64,000 bases of DNA from Pseudomonas yamanorum (GTDB lineage Bacteria; Pseudomonadota; Gammaproteobacteria; Pseudomonadales; Pseudomonadaceae), in NCBI RefSeq assembly GCF_900105735.1, contig NZ_LT629793.1:3410001-3474000 (forward strand), given 5' to 3'. Position 1 is the first letter of the stretch, and the number at the start of each line of letters is the position of its first letter. The notes under the pieces were generated by a model that was given only the letters and a program-made list of their open reading frames with translations, ran no database searches and was not told the origin of the DNA. Of this stretch, positions 1 to 14,196 are shown piece by piece. A program made the translations under genes and the position numbers.

Positions 1-8
1 CGGTGAAC

Positions 9-856
9 TCACTTCTTCGGTTTGCCGTTTTGCAGCCTGCTCTTGTCTGACTCGATTTGCTGAATACTACTGGCAGGTTTCGGCAGGTCTTCAGGCATCG
101 TGCCACCCAACTCTTCTATGGTTTGTCGGACCTTGCCTCATAGTGCGTGTTGTTCGCTCTGCTTTTACCATCCACCTGATCTCGCCGTAATTTCTCTTCG
201 GTTTGCGTCGCTCGGAAGAGATTGGCTGCAAGTTCAGTGCTACCCATATGATCGAGAATCTTTTGACTCTACTTCAATCCTTTACGGACGTGAATGTCTC
301 TATTACCTAACCCGCCATATAGTCCCTTGTAACCGTGGTCTTGAAAGATGGCGAAATCCATCCCACTTTCTACACCGGCCTCCTTGGCTGCTGCGGCCAA
401 ATGCTTGTTGTGAACAGCAAGCTCATTACGAATAGATAGTCGCTTTTCGTCTTCATCAAGTTGCCTGAACGCCTCACTATCACCCAACTCCTGCCTTCTG
501 GTCTGAATGGCAAAATAGGTCTGTCCATTTGCAATAACCGGTTTAGCGGGATCGGCATTTTGCACAATGAGATAACAAGCATAACGGGAGAGGCGCAGGT
601 CCTCCAGTTGACGTTTAGCACCTGACCCAATTTCCACCATTGTGAGGACACCCTCCACATGGTCAGAAATCGTCTGGCCGCTATTACGACAAGCGTCCAT
701 TGCCCGCTCAACAACCGGTAAGAAATGGCGATACTGCGAATAATCCAACACCTTTGCCAGTTGACGCGCCAACCAGTATTCATTTCCGTCGAAGTCGACT
801 TGACGGATACCTTCAAAGGTTTCGTGGTGCCTTTGAGCAATGTGTTTGTCTGTCAT
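9..856 (-). pseudogene. dinD: dinD-like DNA-damage-inducible protein D, disrupted
   Basis: The conceptual protein matches the DinD family along its length, including the stretch SRYACYLIVQNADPAKPVIA and the motif HGYKGLYGGL. The open frame begins at ATG 856, preceded by GAGGAT, and stops after 195 residues at an in-frame TAG (271-269), where the family continues with Lys. Reading through gives SQKILDHMGSTELAANLF, again DinD. A second lesion near 136/137 looks like a 7-nt deletion between THYE and KVRQT. The C-terminus resumes in another frame (TIEELGGTMPEDLP) and ends at TGA 11-9. Two independent lesions indicate a pseudogene. E. coli DinD is a LexA-regulated inhibitor of RecA-mediated exchange; no function is expected here unless the 195-residue fragment is active. 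Confidence 0.85.
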
Positions 857-944
857 CTGCGCATCCTCAGTGAGGCACACTTTTTAGCATGACCTTAGAG
901 ATGATTGGTTTCCATCGCCCTTTCTACCGTTTCTAAAAATGACA

Positions 945-966
945 AACCCCGGACATAGCCGGGGTT
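945..966 (-). terminator. Rho-independent terminator of gyrB
   Basis: An 8-bp GC-rich stem (AACCCCGG at 945-952 with CCGGGGTT at 959-966) and a 6-nt loop lie 55 nt past the gyrB stop. Both flanks are A/T-rich, so it could act on either strand, but the gene ending towards it on the minus strand is gyrB. Confidence 0.75.
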
Positions 967-1020
967 GTTTTTAAAGGGAGGCATAGACAGCCTCCCTACA
1001 ATTGCAACTTCGCTGCGCCT

Positions 1021-4552
<3,532 letters not shown>

Positions 4553-4572
4553 CTAGCTTCTGCTGAACATGA

Positions 4573-5676
4573 TTACAGGCGCATCGGCATGACAACGTAA
4601 GCCGAGTCATCGTTGTCGGATTCTTGCACCAGGGCGCTGCTGTTGGAGTCAGACAGAATCAGGCGAACCTGTTCGGTGGTCATGACGCCCAGCACGTCCA
4701 GCAGGTAGCTGACGTTGAAGCCGATTTCCAGGTTGCCGCCGTTGTAGTCGACGCCCACTTCCTCTTCCGCTTCTTCCTGCTCAGGGTTATTCGCCTGAAT
4801 TTTCAGCTGGCCGTTGGCCAATTGCAGGCGAATACCACGGTACTTCTCGTTGGAGAGAATAGCGGTACGGCTGAATGCTTCACGCAGGGCCTGACGATCA
4901 CCGATCACCAGCTTGTCACCGCCTTTAGGCAGAACACGCTCGTAATCCGGGAACTTGCCGTCAACAAGCTTGGATGTGAAGGTGAACTCGCCGGTAGTCG
5001 CGCGGATGTGGTGCTGGCCCAGGACGATGCTGACATTGCCATCCGGCTCGGTCAGCAGGCGCGCGAGTTCCAGAATACCTTTACGCGGCACGATCACCTG
5101 GTGGCGATCCGGCTGACCGATATCGGCTTTCATCGAGCACATGGCCAGACGGTGACCGTCAGTGGCTACGGCGCGGATGATGCCTTCGGAGACTTCCAGC
5201 AGCATGCCGTTGAGGTAATAACGCACGTCCTGCTGGGCCATGGCGAAGCTGGTGCGCTCGATCAAACGGCGCAGTCGGCTTTGTTCCAGGCTGCAGGTCA
5301 GCGAGCCAGGACCTTCTTCCACGGTCGGGAAGTCGTTGGCCGGCAAGGTCGAAAGGGTGAAGCGGCTGCGACCGGCCTTGACCACCAGCTTCTGCTCATC
5401 AACCTTGATGTCGATCAGTGCGTCGTTAGGCAGGCTTTTACAGATGTCCATCAGCTTGCGCGCCGGCACGGTGATCTCGCCAGGTTCGGCGGGCTCTTCC
5501 AGTTGGACACGACCGACCAGTTCGACTTCCAGGTCGGTACCGGTCAAGGACAATTGCTGGCCTTCGACAACCAGCAATACGTTGGAAAGCACCGGCAAGG
5601 TCTGTCGGCGCTCGACGACGCCTGCGACCAGTTGCAGGGGTTTCAACAGGGCTTCGCGTTGAATGGTGAAATGCAT
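4573..5676 (-). CDS. dnaN: DNA polymerase III beta sliding clamp
   Basis: Ring-shaped processivity clamp that tethers DNA polymerase III and partner proteins to DNA. The 367-residue length is that of the family, and the sequence begins MHFTIQREALLKPLQLVAGV and ends YVVMPMRL, which forms part of the protein-binding cleft. Three topologically similar clamp domains cover the protein. It lies between dnaA (39 nt) and recF in the leftward replication cluster. Confidence 0.99.
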   Translation of the reverse strand: MHFTIQREALLKPLQLVAGVVERRQTLPVLSNVLLVVEGQQLSLTGTDLEVELVGRVQLEEPAEPGEITVPARKLMDICKSLPNDALIDIKVDEQKLVVKAGRSRFTLSTLPANDFPTVEEGPGSLTCSLEQSRLRRLIERTSFAMAQQDVRYYLNGMLLEVSEGIIRAVATDGHRLAMCSMKADIGQPDRHQVIVPRKGILELARLLTEPDGNVSIVLGQHHIRATTGEFTFTSKLVDGKFPDYERVLPKGGDKLVIGDRQALREAFSRTAILSNEKYRGIRLQLANGQLKIQANNPEQEEAEEEVGVDYNGGNLEIGFNVSYLLDVLGVMTTEQVRLILSDSNSSALVQESDNDDSAYVVMPMRL

Positions 5677-5715
5677 GGTCTAGTCCCTTGCCTTAATAAG
5701 CTGCGCTGGTGTTCA

Positions 5716-7236
5716 TCAAGTAGTCAGTGTACGCAGCAGGTTCTTGTAGTCCTCGCGAATATCCGCGTCGGATTCCTTAAGTTCGTTGATCTTGCGGCAC
5801 GCGTGCAAGACCGTGGTGTGGTCGCGACCGCCAAACACATCACCAATTTCCGGCAGGCTGTGGTTGGTCAGCTCTTTGGAGAGCGCCATCGCTACCTGAC
5901 GGGGACGTGCTACCGAGCGCGAACGGCGCTTGGACAGCAGGTCGGAAATCTTGATCTTGTAGTACTCGGCCACAGTGCGCTGGATGTTATCCACACTCAC
6001 CAGCTTGTCTTGCAACGCCAACAGGTCTTTCAGGGATTCGCGAATCAACTCGATGGTGATGTCGCGGCCCATGAAGTGCGAGTGAGCGATGACCCGCTTG
6101 AGTGCGCCTTCCAGCTCACGCACGTTGGAACGAATGCGCTGGGCGATGAAGAACGCGGCGTCGTGAGGCAGGTCGACTTTAGCCTGGTCGGCCTTTTTCA
6201 TCAGGATCGCGACGCGGGTTTCCAGTTCCGGCGGTTCTACCGCGACGGTTAGGCCCCAGCCGAAGCGCGACTTCAGGCGCTCTTCCAGGCCTTCGATTTC
6301 CTTCGGATAACGGTCACTGGTCAAGATGACCTGTTGGCCACCTTCGAGCAACGCGTTGAACGTGTGGAAAAACTCTTCCTGGGAACGTTCCTTGCGGGCG
6401 AAGAATTGAATGTCATCGATCAGCAAGGCATCAACGGAACGGTAGAACCGTTTGAACTCGTTGATTGCATTGAGCTGCAGCGCCTTGACCATGTCGGCCA
6501 CGAAGCGCTCCGAGTGCAGGTACACGACCTTGGCATTCGGGTTCTTCTTTAATAGGTGGTTCCCCACGGCGTGCATCAAGTGAGTTTTACCCAAGCCAAC
6601 ACCGCCATAAAGGAAGAGCGGGTTGTAACCGTGCTTGGGATTGTCGGCAACCTGCCAGGCAGCCGCACGGGCCAGCTGGTTGGATTTACCTTCGACAAAG
6701 TTCTCAAAGGTGAACGTGCGGTTCAGGTAACTGGTGTGCTTAAGCGCACCTTCTACCTGGACGGTGCGCTGTTCAGCACGAACCGGGGCCTGCTGAGAGC
6801 TGGCGCCGGCCATTGGGTCAAAGCTGTCGCGGGACGGCTCTTCATTTATAGGCGCGTTTTTCTGCGACGACGATTTCGAAGGCGTCTGGGCAACCGGGGC
6901 CGGCGAGTTATTAACAGGTGCCGCCGCGGCCTGAGCCTGGGAGGCACTGGCTGCCAACGGTGCATTCGGCGCAGCACGAGGTACCGAGCTGCGTTTGCTG
7001 CCTATTAATAAGGAGAGCACCGGAGCAAGCCCGTTGCCATGTTCATCGAGCAATTCGAGAACGCGGCTCAGGTATTTCTCGTTGACCCAGTCGAGAACAA
7101 AACGATTGGGTGCGTAGACACGCAACTCGTCGCCTTCGGCTTCGACCTGTAGCGGACGGATCCAGGTGTTGAATTGCTGGGCAGGCAGCTCATCGCGCAA
7201 AAGCTCCACGCACTGCTGCCAAAGTTCCACTGACAC
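5716..7236 (-). CDS. dnaA: chromosomal replication initiator DnaA
   Basis: AAA+ initiator that binds DnaA boxes and melts oriC. In the 506 residues, domain I (about 1-80) is followed by a long Ala/Pro/Ser-rich linker (about 82-160). The AAA+ core has Walker A GGVGLGKT (211-218) and Walker [10 protein letters not shown]. The C-terminal DNA-binding domain ends with the signature [15 protein letters not shown]. It reads away from the box-rich gap to rpmH and heads the dnaA-dnaN-recF-gyrB cluster. Autoregulation by DnaA is likely because boxes lie directly upstream (7303-7311). Confidence 0.99.
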   Translation of the reverse strand: MSVELWQQCVELLRDELPAQQFNTWIRPLQVEAEGDELRVYAPNRFVLDWVNEKYLSRVLELLDEHGNGLAPVLSLLIGSKRSSVPRAAPNAPLAASASQAQAAAAPVNNSPAPVAQTPSKSSSQKNAPINEEPSRDSFDPMAGASSQQAPVRAEQRTVQVEGALKHTSYLNRTFTFENFVEGKSNQLARAAAWQVADNPKHGYNPLFLYGGVGLGKTHLMHAVGNHLLKKNPNAKVVYLHSERFVADMVKALQLNAINEFKRFYRSVDALLIDDIQFFARKERSQEEFFHTFNALLEGGQQVILTSDRYPKEIEGLEERLKSRFGWGLTVAVEPPELETRVAILMKKADQAKVDLPHDAAFFIAQRIRSNVRELEGALKRVIAHSHFMGRDITIELIRESLKDLLALQDKLVSVDNIQRTVAEYYKIKISDLLSKRRSRSVARPRQVAMALSKELTNHSLPEIGDVFGGRDHTTVLHACRKINELKESDADIREDYKNLLRTLTT

Positions 7237-7732
7237 GGATATCCCCTAAGTTGAAAGCCGGTGAGGCAAAAACAGCCGCCATTGTAGCGGCCAGCCGTCC
7301 ACTTATCCACATGTAGGTTGCTCACAGGGCGCCAAGAATCAATGCCTTAACCGTAAAAAAGGCGACAAATGGTCTGTGCATAAGCTCTGTGGATAAGCGC
7401 CCCTAAGCTCGTTGTACAAGTGGGGTCGAAAGTCTGTGGGTAACTGGCCTGTGGATAAGTAGCCATTCCACACACAGCTTATCCGATAGCGCAGCACAGG
7501 CAGAGCACCGTTTCTCCCCCGTGTTGTCATTCTCTGTACAGCACGTAGAATATGGCCTTAAGGCAGTTATCCACAGAAGATCGCCTCCCTAGCTTTTATA
7601 AGCTTTACAGAAAAGCTTTAAATAACTTCCTTCTTTATTTTTATATCTATGGCATTGCTCGTGAAAGCCGAACCGCCCGGATTCGGTCCAGGGGCCCCCA
7701 GATATCTAATTAAAGGAAAAGCTGGTTGGAAA
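7237..7732. other. oriC: chromosomal replication origin oriC (dnaA-rpmH intergenic region)
   Basis: This gap holds four perfect DnaA boxes (TTATCCACA or complement) at 7303-7311, 7388-7396, 7450-7458 and 7567-7575. One-mismatch copies lie at 7375-7383 and 7435-7443 and a weaker one at 7479-7487. An A+T-rich stretch (about 7595-7660) next to the last box is a plausible unwinding element. The position between dnaA and rpmH is the established Pseudomonas origin; the exact limits are inferred. Confidence 0.92.
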
Positions 7733-7761
7733 TTGACCTAGAGGCTTGCTTTCTCTAGAAT
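7733..7761 (+). promoter_or_regulatory. sigma-70 promoter of rpmH
   Basis: A -35 TTGACC (7733-7738) and a -10 TAGAAT (7756-7761) are separated by 17 bp and lie about 60 bp upstream of the rpmH start. Confidence 0.7.
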
Positions 7762-7821
7762 CGCCGGTCTCTTAAAACGGGGGCCATTCCGGCCCGTTGT
7801 GGACGAACCAGGTAACACGCC

Positions 7822-7956
7822 ATGAAACGTACTTTCCAACCAAGCACCATCAAACGCGCCCGTACTCACGGCTTCCGTGCTCGCATGGCAACCAAGAACG
7901 GCCGTGCTGTCCTGTCGCGTCGCCGCGCCAAAGGTCGTGCGCGTCTGGCAGTTTGA
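7822..7956 (+). CDS. rpmH: 50S ribosomal protein L34
   Basis: A 44-residue, very basic protein starting [20 protein letters not shown] and ending RARLAV, the complete L34 sequence. It is part of the large ribosomal subunit. It precedes rnpA by 13 nt, the conserved bacterial arrangement. Confidence 0.99.
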   Translation: MKRTFQPSTIKRARTHGFRARMATKNGRAVLSRRRAKGRARLAV

Positions 7957-7969
7957 TAATCCGGTACTG

Positions 7970-8377
7970 GTGGTGAGTCAGGACTTCAGTCGGGAAAAGC
8001 GTCTGCTAACCCCCCGGCATTTCAAGGCAGTCTTTGACTCCCCCACCGGCAAGGTTCCGGGGAAAAATCTCCTGCTCCTTGCGCGTAACAACGATCTGGA
8101 TCACCCCCGTCTCGGGTTAGTGATCGGCAAGAAGAGCGTAAAGCTCTCCGTTGAGCGCAATCGCCTCAAGCGTCTGATGCGCGAATCGTTTCGCCTCCAC
8201 CAGGACACTCTGGTTGGTTGGGATATTGTTATCGTCGCGCGCAAAGGCTTGGGGGACGTAGAAAACCCCGAATTGATTCAGCATTTCGGCAAGCTCTGGA
8301 AACGTTTGGCTCGTACCAACAAGCCAGCACCAGCTGTCAGCACCGAAACTGTAGGGGTAGACAGTACTGATGCGTAA
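7970..8377 (+). CDS. rnpA: ribonuclease P protein component
   Basis: Protein subunit of RNase P, which helps the catalytic RNA remove 5' leaders from tRNA precursors. The basic RNR motif region [15 protein letters not shown] is present. I chose the GTG at 7970 ([13 protein letters not shown]) because family members in Pseudomonas begin this way; GTG 7973 is an alternative. The 135-residue product overlaps yidD by 8 nt, so the pair is translationally coupled. Confidence 0.97.
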   Translation: MVSQDFSREKRLLTPRHFKAVFDSPTGKVPGKNLLLLARNNDLDHPRLGLVIGKKSVKLSVERNRLKRLMRESFRLHQDTLVGWDIVIVARKGLGDVENPELIQHFGKLWKRLARTNKPAPAVSTETVGVDSTDA

Positions 8378-8615
8378 ACTGGCCCTCGTTCCGATCCAGT
8401 TTTACCGCTATGCCATTAGTCCCCTGATGGCAAATCACTGTCGTTTCTACCCCAGTTGTTCCTGCTACGCGTTGGAAGCCATAGAAAATCATGGCCTTCT
8501 GCGCGGTGGCTGGCTGACCTTTCGTCGTTTAGGTCGCTGTCATCCGTGGAATCCCGGTGGTTATGACCCGGTTCCACCTATCCCTACCTCCCGTTCTTCT
8601 TCGATGGCCGAGTAA
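8370..8615 (+). CDS. yidD: membrane protein insertion efficiency factor YidD
   Basis: Small (81 aa) family with the conserved signature [19 protein letters not shown] and [13 protein letters not shown]. It associates with the inner membrane and assists YidC-dependent insertion. It starts inside the end of rnpA and lies 2 nt before yidC. Confidence 0.97.
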   Translation: MRKLALVPIQFYRYAISPLMANHCRFYPSCSCYALEAIENHGLLRGGWLTFRRLGRCHPWNPGGYDPVPPIPTSRSSSMAE

Positions 8616-8617
8616 TC

Positions 8618-10300
8618 ATGGATATTAAACGCACGATCCTGATCGTCGCCCTGGCAATCGTGTCCTACTCTATGGTTCTTAAGTGGAACCAGGATTATGG
8701 CCAAGCTGCCCTGCCGACTCAGAATGTTGCTACCAATCAGTCGGCGCCGGCTATTCCGGATACGCCACTGGGTAACAATGCTGCCGCCAGTGCCGATGTA
8801 CCCAGCGCGAATGCCGATACCAGCACCCCGGTAGAAACCCCGGTCGTCACCAATAAAGACCTCATCCATGTAAAAACGGATGTACTGGACCTGGCAATCG
8901 ATCCACAGGGTGGTGATATCGCCCAGCTGAAGCTGCCGCTGTATCCACGTCGCCAAGACCATCCGGATGTTCCGTTCCAGCTGTTCGATAACGGCGGCGA
9001 ACGTGTATATCTGGCACAAAGTGGCCTGACCGGCACTGACGGTCCGGATGCTCGTGCTACCGGTCGTCCGGTTTATTCGACCGAACAGAAGACTTATCAA
9101 CTGGCTGACGGCCAGAACCAGTTGAACGTCGACCTGAAATTCAGTCACGACGGCGTCAACTACATCAAGCGTTTCAGCTTCACCCGCGGTTTGTACGATC
9201 TGAAAGTCACTTATCTGATCGATAACGAAAGCGCGAAGCCGTGGACCGGCAACCTGTTTGCCCAGCTCAAGCGTGACAACAGCGCCGATCCTTCTTCCAG
9301 CACCGCCACCGGCACCGCGACTTACCTGGGCGCCGCCCTGTGGACAAGTAGCGAGCCGTACAAAAAAGTGTCGATGAAAGATATCGACAAGGGCGCGCTG
9401 AAAGAAACCGTTCAAGGTGGCTGGGTTGCCTGGTTGCAACACTACTTCGTGACCGCATGGATCCCGAACAAGGGTGATGCGAACCTGGTTCAAACCCGCA
9501 AAGACAGCCAAGGTAACTACATCATTGGCTTTACTGGCCCGACGTTGACCGTCGCTCCGGGTGCCAAGGCCGAAGCCAGCGCTACGTTGTATGCCGGTCC
9601 GAAGAGCCAGGCTGTGCTGAAAGAGTTATCCCCAGGTCTGGAACTGACTGTGGATTACGGCATTCTGTGGTTCATTGCCCAGCCTATCTTCTGGCTGCTG
9701 CAACATATCCACAGCATCGTCGGCAACTGGGGCTTCTCGATCATCCTGCTGACCATGTTGATCAAGGGGATCTTCTTCCCACTGTCGGCTGCCAGCTACA
9801 AGTCGATGGCGCGTATGCGTGCCGTGGCCCCGAAACTGGCCGCGCTGAAAGAACAACATGGCGATGACCGGCAGAAAATGTCGCAGGCCATGATGGAGCT
9901 GTACAAGAAAGAGAAGATCAACCCGTTGGGTGGATGCTTGCCGATTCTGGTGCAGATGCCGGTGTTCCTGTCGCTGTACTGGGTGCTCCTGGAAAGCGTG
10001 GAAATGCGCCAGGCTCCGTTCATGCTGTGGATAACTGACCTGTCGATCAAAGACCCGTTCTTTATTCTGCCGATCATCATGGGCGCGACCATGTTCATCC
10101 AGCAGCGTCTGAACCCGACGCCTCCGGACCCGATGCAGGCCAAGGTAATGAAAATGATGCCAATCATCTTCACCTTCTTCTTCCTGTGGTTCCCGGCTGG
10201 TCTGGTGCTGTACTGGGTCGTCAACAACTGCCTGTCGATCTCCCAACAGTGGTACATCACACGTAAAATCGAAGCGGCTACCAAAAAAGCCGAGGCGTAA
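8618..10300 (+). CDS. yidC: membrane protein insertase YidC
   Basis: Inner-membrane insertase acting alone or with SecYEG. The 560 residues comprise an N-terminal membrane anchor (about 5-22), a Ser/Thr/Pro-rich linker, a large periplasmic beta domain (about 85-340), and the conserved C-terminal five-helix core with the motifs NWGFSIILLTMLIKG and PLGGCLPILVQMPVFLSLYWVL. It lies in the conserved rpmH-rnpA-yidD-yidC string and is followed by a terminator at 10328. Confidence 0.99.
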   Translation: MDIKRTILIVALAIVSYSMVLKWNQDYGQAALPTQNVATNQSAPAIPDTPLGNNAAASADVPSANADTSTPVETPVVTNKDLIHVKTDVLDLAIDPQGGDIAQLKLPLYPRRQDHPDVPFQLFDNGGERVYLAQSGLTGTDGPDARATGRPVYSTEQKTYQLADGQNQLNVDLKFSHDGVNYIKRFSFTRGLYDLKVTYLIDNESAKPWTGNLFAQLKRDNSADPSSSTATGTATYLGAALWTSSEPYKKVSMKDIDKGALKETVQGGWVAWLQHYFVTAWIPNKGDANLVQTRKDSQGNYIIGFTGPTLTVAPGAKAEASATLYAGPKSQAVLKELSPGLELTVDYGILWFIAQPIFWLLQHIHSIVGNWGFSIILLTMLIKGIFFPLSAASYKSMARMRAVAPKLAALKEQHGDDRQKMSQAMMELYKKEKINPLGGCLPILVQMPVFLSLYWVLLESVEMRQAPFMLWITDLSIKDPFFILPIIMGATMFIQQRLNPTPPDPMQAKVMKMMPIIFTFFFLWFPAGLVLYWVVNNCLSISQQWYITRKIEAATKKAEA

Positions 10301-10327
10301 TTTACTCTGTGGATAACACCACTCAAG

Positions 10328-10349
10328 ACGCCCCCTAGTGGGGCGTTTT
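10328..10349 (+). terminator. Rho-independent terminator after yidC
   Basis: A 7-bp stem ACGCCCC/GGGGCGT with a 5-nt loop is followed by TTTT, between yidC and mnmE. Confidence 0.8.
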
Positions 10350-10380
10350 GCTTTCCGTCACTTTTATCCGGGTACCCGCC

Positions 10381-11751
10381 ATGAGCGCTCCTCGTGAAAC
10401 CATCGCCGCTGTCGCCACCGCTCAAGGTCGTGGTGGTGTCGGTATCGTTCGTATTTCCGGGCCGCTCGCCGGCGTGGCTGCCCAAGCCATCAGTGGTCGG
10501 GAGCTGAAGCCGCGGTATGCGCATTACGGGCCGTTTTTAGGTGCTGATGAAGAGGTGCTGGATGAAGGTATTGCCCTTTATTTTCCGGGCCCGAACTCCT
10601 TTACCGGTGAAGACGTCCTGGAACTGCAAGGCCACGGCGGCCCGATCGTCCTGGACATGCTGCTGCAGCGTTGCCTGCAGTTGGGTTGCCGCCTGGCACG
10701 GCCGGGTGAATTCAGCGAACGCGCGTTCCTCAACGACAAACTCGACCTGGCTCAGGCCGAGGCGATTGCCGACCTGATCGAAGCCAGCTCTGCACAAGCC
10801 GCGCGCAATGCGTTGCGCTCATTGCAGGGCGCATTTTCCCTGCGTGTGCATAACCTCACCGAGCAATTGATCAGCTTGCGCATCTACGTGGAGGCCGCGA
10901 TTGATTTTCCGGAGGAAGAAATCGACTTCCTCGCCGATGGCCATGTCCTGGCGATGCTGGATAAAGTCCGCGACGAGTTATCCACAGTACTGCGTGAAGC
11001 CGGGCAAGGTGCCTTGCTGCGCGACGGTATGACCGTGGTGATTGCCGGTCGTCCCAACGCCGGCAAGTCGAGCCTGCTCAATGCCCTGGCCGGGCGAGAA
11101 GCCGCGATCGTCACCGAGATCGCCGGCACCACGCGGGACATCCTGCGCGAACATATCCACATCGATGGCATGCCCCTGCATGTGGTGGACACGGCCGGGC
11201 TGCGTGACACCGATGACCAGGTGGAAAAGATCGGTGTGGAACGCGCGTTGAAGGCCATTACGGAAGCTGACCGTGTCCTGCTGGTGGTGGATGCCACTGC
11301 GCCAGAGGCTGCAGATCCATTCGCGCTGTGGCCGGAATTCCTCGAACAACGGCCGGACCCGGCCAAGGTCACGCTGATTCGCAACAAGGCTGACCTGACG
11401 GGCGAGGCAATTGCCCTGGAAGTCAGTGAAGATGGCCACGTGACAATCAGCTTGAGTGCCAAGGCCGCAGGAGAAGGGCTGGAACTGCTGCGCGATCATC
11501 TGAAAGCGTGCATGGGCTACGAACAGACCTCGGAAAGCAGCTTTAGCGCGCGCCGCAGGCACCTGGAAGCGTTGCGTCATGCCAGCGCGGCCCTCGAGCA
11601 CGGGCGGGCACAGTTGACCCTGGCAGGTGCTGGTGAGCTTCTGGCTGAAGACCTGCGCCAGGCTCAACATTTATTGGGCGAGATTACCGGTGCGTTCAGC
11701 TCCGATGACTTGCTGGGACGGATCTTTTCCAGCTTCTGCATCGGTAAATAA
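10381..11751 (+). CDS. mnmE: tRNA modification GTPase MnmE
   Basis: GTPase that with MnmG installs the (carboxymethyl)aminomethyl group on U34 of certain tRNAs. The 456-residue protein starts [19 protein letters not shown] at ATG 10381; an upstream in-frame ATG (10348) would overlap the terminator and adds non-conserved residues. The G-domain P-loop is GRPNAGKSS, switch II is DTAGLRDT, and the protein ends with the formyl-transfer motif FCIGK with the catalytic Cys. A DnaA box (10978-10986) lies within the gene. Confidence 0.98.
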   Translation: MSAPRETIAAVATAQGRGGVGIVRISGPLAGVAAQAISGRELKPRYAHYGPFLGADEEVLDEGIALYFPGPNSFTGEDVLELQGHGGPIVLDMLLQRCLQLGCRLARPGEFSERAFLNDKLDLAQAEAIADLIEASSAQAARNALRSLQGAFSLRVHNLTEQLISLRIYVEAAIDFPEEEIDFLADGHVLAMLDKVRDELSTVLREAGQGALLRDGMTVVIAGRPNAGKSSLLNALAGREAAIVTEIAGTTRDILREHIHIDGMPLHVVDTAGLRDTDDQVEKIGVERALKAITEADRVLLVVDATAPEAADPFALWPEFLEQRPDPAKVTLIRNKADLTGEAIALEVSEDGHVTISLSAKAAGEGLELLRDHLKACMGYEQTSESSFSARRRHLEALRHASAALEHGRAQLTLAGAGELLAEDLRQAQHLLGEITGAFSSDDLLGRIFSSFCIGK

Positions 11752-11766
11752 CCTTTCGCTGCTACC

Positions 11767-11791
11767 CAGACAGGCCATTCGCGCCTGTCTG
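11767..11791 (+). terminator. Rho-independent terminator after mnmE
   Basis: A 9-bp stem CAGACAGGC/GCCTGTCTG with a 7-nt loop starts 15 nt past the mnmE stop. The trailing T-tract is poor, so strength is uncertain. Confidence 0.6.
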
Positions 11792-11879
11792 TTCTGCCCG
11801 TTTCAGGGCATCCAACTGTCTTTTCTGAATAACGCGAACGCTGCGACGGCTTTTCTGCGCCCGTAATTTGTCTCTACGG

Positions 11880-12200
11880 ACGCTTTTCTGTGGATTAAGC
11901 CCTGTGAATAACCCCCCCTGTGCCCAGTTGATAACCAGCCTTGAAACCTGAGTAAAACCCCCTCTGTGGATAACCGCCTGTTTAATCCACAGGCTTAAAC
12001 CACTTATCCAAGGGCCTCCTTGGCACCTAACCACAGACTTTTGAAGCTCTGTACACAAAGTAAATAAAGGCCTGTATAGATCTATCCACAGAAACATGCC
12101 TCAGTAGAAATAAACATAAAAACAAAGATTTAATAAATTTCTCTCTTTTAATTTCTATTGTTCGTGATTCATCCACAGCTGGTTAAATTTTGTGCAAAGG
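11880..12200. other. DnaA-box cluster upstream of mnmG (possible secondary origin element)
   Basis: The 549-bp mnmE-mnmG gap holds one perfect DnaA box (11965-11973) and several one-mismatch copies: 11889-11897, 11903-11911, 11983-11991, 12082-12090 and 12169-12177. An A+T-rich run sits at about 12100-12160. Pseudomonas is reported to have autonomously replicating fragments both near dnaA and near gidA (mnmG). Whether this one fires is not decidable from sequence. No gene was seen in the gap. Confidence 0.55.
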
Positions 12201-12300
12201 GTTCTTTAGGAAGGGCGAAGTCCCTATACTTGCCGACTCGTTCGAAAACCTGATCTCGAACGCTCATTCCTAATTACCTACAGAAGCAGGCACGAGGTGC

Positions 12301-14196
12301 GTGGTGGATTTCCCTTCCCGTTTTGAAGTGATCGTCATCGGCGGCGGTCATGCCGGTACCGAGGCAGCACTGGCGTCAGCACGCATGGGGGCAAAAACCC
12401 TGTTGCTGACGCATAACGTGGAAACCCTCGGCGCCATGAGCTGCAACCCCGCAATTGGCGGGATTGGCAAAAGCCACTTGGTCAAGGAAATCGATGCCCT
12501 AGGCGGCGCGATGGCCATGGCTACCGACAAAGGTGGTATTCAATTTCGCGTATTGAACAGCCGCAAAGGCCCGGCCGTGCGAGCCACGCGTGCTCAAGCC
12601 GACCGGATCCTGTACAAGGCCGCTGTCCGCGAAACCCTGGAAAACCAGCCGAACCTGTGGATATTTCAACAGGCAGCCGATGACCTGATCGTCGAACAAG
12701 ACCAGGTACGCGGTGTTGTCACGCAAATGGGCCTGCGTTTCTTCGCAGAATCCGTGGTGTTGACCACCGGTACCTTCCTCGGCGGACTTATCCACATCGG
12801 TATGCAGAACTATTCCGGTGGCCGCGCCGGTGATCCACCGTCAATCGCCTTGGCTCAGCGCCTTCGCGAACTGCCACTGCGTGTTGGTCGCCTGAAAACC
12901 GGCACGCCGCCGCGAATTGATGGCCGGTCTGTGGATTTCTCGGTGATGACCGAGCAAGCCGGCGATACACCGATCCCGGTGATGTCGTTCATGGGCTCCA
13001 AGGAACAGCATCCGAAACAGGTCAGTTGCTGGATTACCCATACCAACGCTCGCACCCACGAAATCATTGCTGCGAACCTCGACCGTTCGCCGATGTATTC
13101 CGGTGTGATCGAAGGTATTGGCCCACGCTACTGCCCGTCGATCGAAGACAAGATCCATCGCTTTGCCGACAAGGAAAGCCACCAGGTTTTTATCGAGCCG
13201 GAAGGTCTGACTACCCACGAGCTGTACCCGAACGGGATTTCCACTTCCTTGCCGTTCGACGTGCAAATCCAGATTGTGCAATCGATTCGCGGTATGGAAA
13301 ACGCCCACATCGTGCGGCCTGGCTACGCCATCGAATACGACTACTTCGACCCGCGTGACCTGAAATACAGCCTGGAAACCAAGGTTATTGGCGGTTTGTT
13401 CTTCGCTGGCCAAATCAACGGCACTACCGGTTACGAAGAAGCAGGCGCCCAGGGTTTGCTGGCCGGCACCAACGCGGCACTGCGTGCACAGGGCAAAGAC
13501 AGCTGGTGCCCGCGTCGCGATGAGGCGTACATCGGGGTGTTGGTCGATGACCTGATTACTCTCGGTACCCAGGAACCGTACCGGATGTTTACGTCCCGGG
13601 CCGAATACCGCCTGATCCTGCGGGAAGACAACGCCGACCTGCGCTTGACCGAAAAAGGTCGCGAGTTGGGCCTGGTCGACGACGTGCGTTGGGCGGCGTT
13701 CTGCAAAAAACGCGAAAGCATCGAGTTGGAAGAGCAACGCCTGAAAAGTACCTGGGTTCGCCCGGGCACCGAGCAAGGCGACGCGATTGCCGAAAAATTC
13801 GGCACGCCGCTGACCCACGAATACAACTTGCTGAACCTGCTGTCCCGTCCGGAAATCGACTACGCTGGTCTGATCTCGGTCACCGGCGGTGGCGCAGAAG
13901 ATCCACAGGTGGCCGAGCAGGTCGAAATCAAGACCAAATACGCCGGCTACATTGACCGCCAGCAGGATGAGATCGCTCGTCTGCGGGCCAGCGAAGACAC
14001 CAAGCTGCCTGTGGATATTGATTACACAAACATTTCCGGGCTGTCGAAAGAGATTCAAGGCAAGCTGGGGATAACTCGACCAGAGACCCTGGGCCAGGCA
14101 TCCCGTATCCCGGGCGTCACGCCGGCAGCCATTTCGCTGTTGATGATTCATTTGAAAAAACGCGGCGCGGGCCGTCAGTTGGAGCAAAGCGCTTGA
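12301..14196 (+). CDS. mnmG: tRNA uridine-5-carboxymethylaminomethyl modification enzyme MnmG (GidA)
   Basis: FAD-dependent partner of MnmE in wobble-uridine modification. The 631-residue product starts at GTG 12301 ([16 protein letters not shown]). The dinucleotide-binding loop [17 protein letters not shown] is at the N-terminus, and the family motif with the redox Cys reads [13 protein letters not shown]. The C-terminal helical domain binds MnmE. It overlaps the TTG start of rsmG. A weak -10 TATACT lies at 12225-12230. Confidence 0.98.
   Translation: MVDFPSRFEVIVIGGGHAGTEAALASARMGAKTLLLTHNVETLGAMSCNPAIGGIGKSHLVKEIDALGGAMAMATDKGGIQFRVLNSRKGPAVRATRAQADRILYKAAVRETLENQPNLWIFQQAADDLIVEQDQVRGVVTQMGLRFFAESVVLTTGTFLGGLIHIGMQNYSGGRAGDPPSIALAQRLRELPLRVGRLKTGTPPRIDGRSVDFSVMTEQAGDTPIPVMSFMGSKEQHPKQVSCWITHTNARTHEIIAANLDRSPMYSGVIEGIGPRYCPSIEDKIHRFADKESHQVFIEPEGLTTHELYPNGISTSLPFDVQIQIVQSIRGMENAHIVRPGYAIEYDYFDPRDLKYSLETKVIGGLFFAGQINGTTGYEEAGAQGLLAGTNAALRAQGKDSWCPRRDEAYIGVLVDDLITLGTQEPYRMFTSRAEYRLILREDNADLRLTEKGRELGLVDDVRWAAFCKKRESIELEEQRLKSTWVRPGTEQGDAIAEKFGTPLTHEYNLLNLLSRPEIDYAGLISVTGGGAEDPQVAEQVEIKTKYAGYIDRQQDEIARLRASEDTKLPVDIDYTNISGLSKEIQGKLGITRPETLGQASRIPGVTPAAISLLMIHLKKRGAGRQLEQSA

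Noticed and set aside
4624..6252. Open frame of 542 codons across dnaN and dnaA, antisense
   Set aside because: It spans two well-identified genes on the other strand and is Gln/Val-rich in the way of shadow frames.
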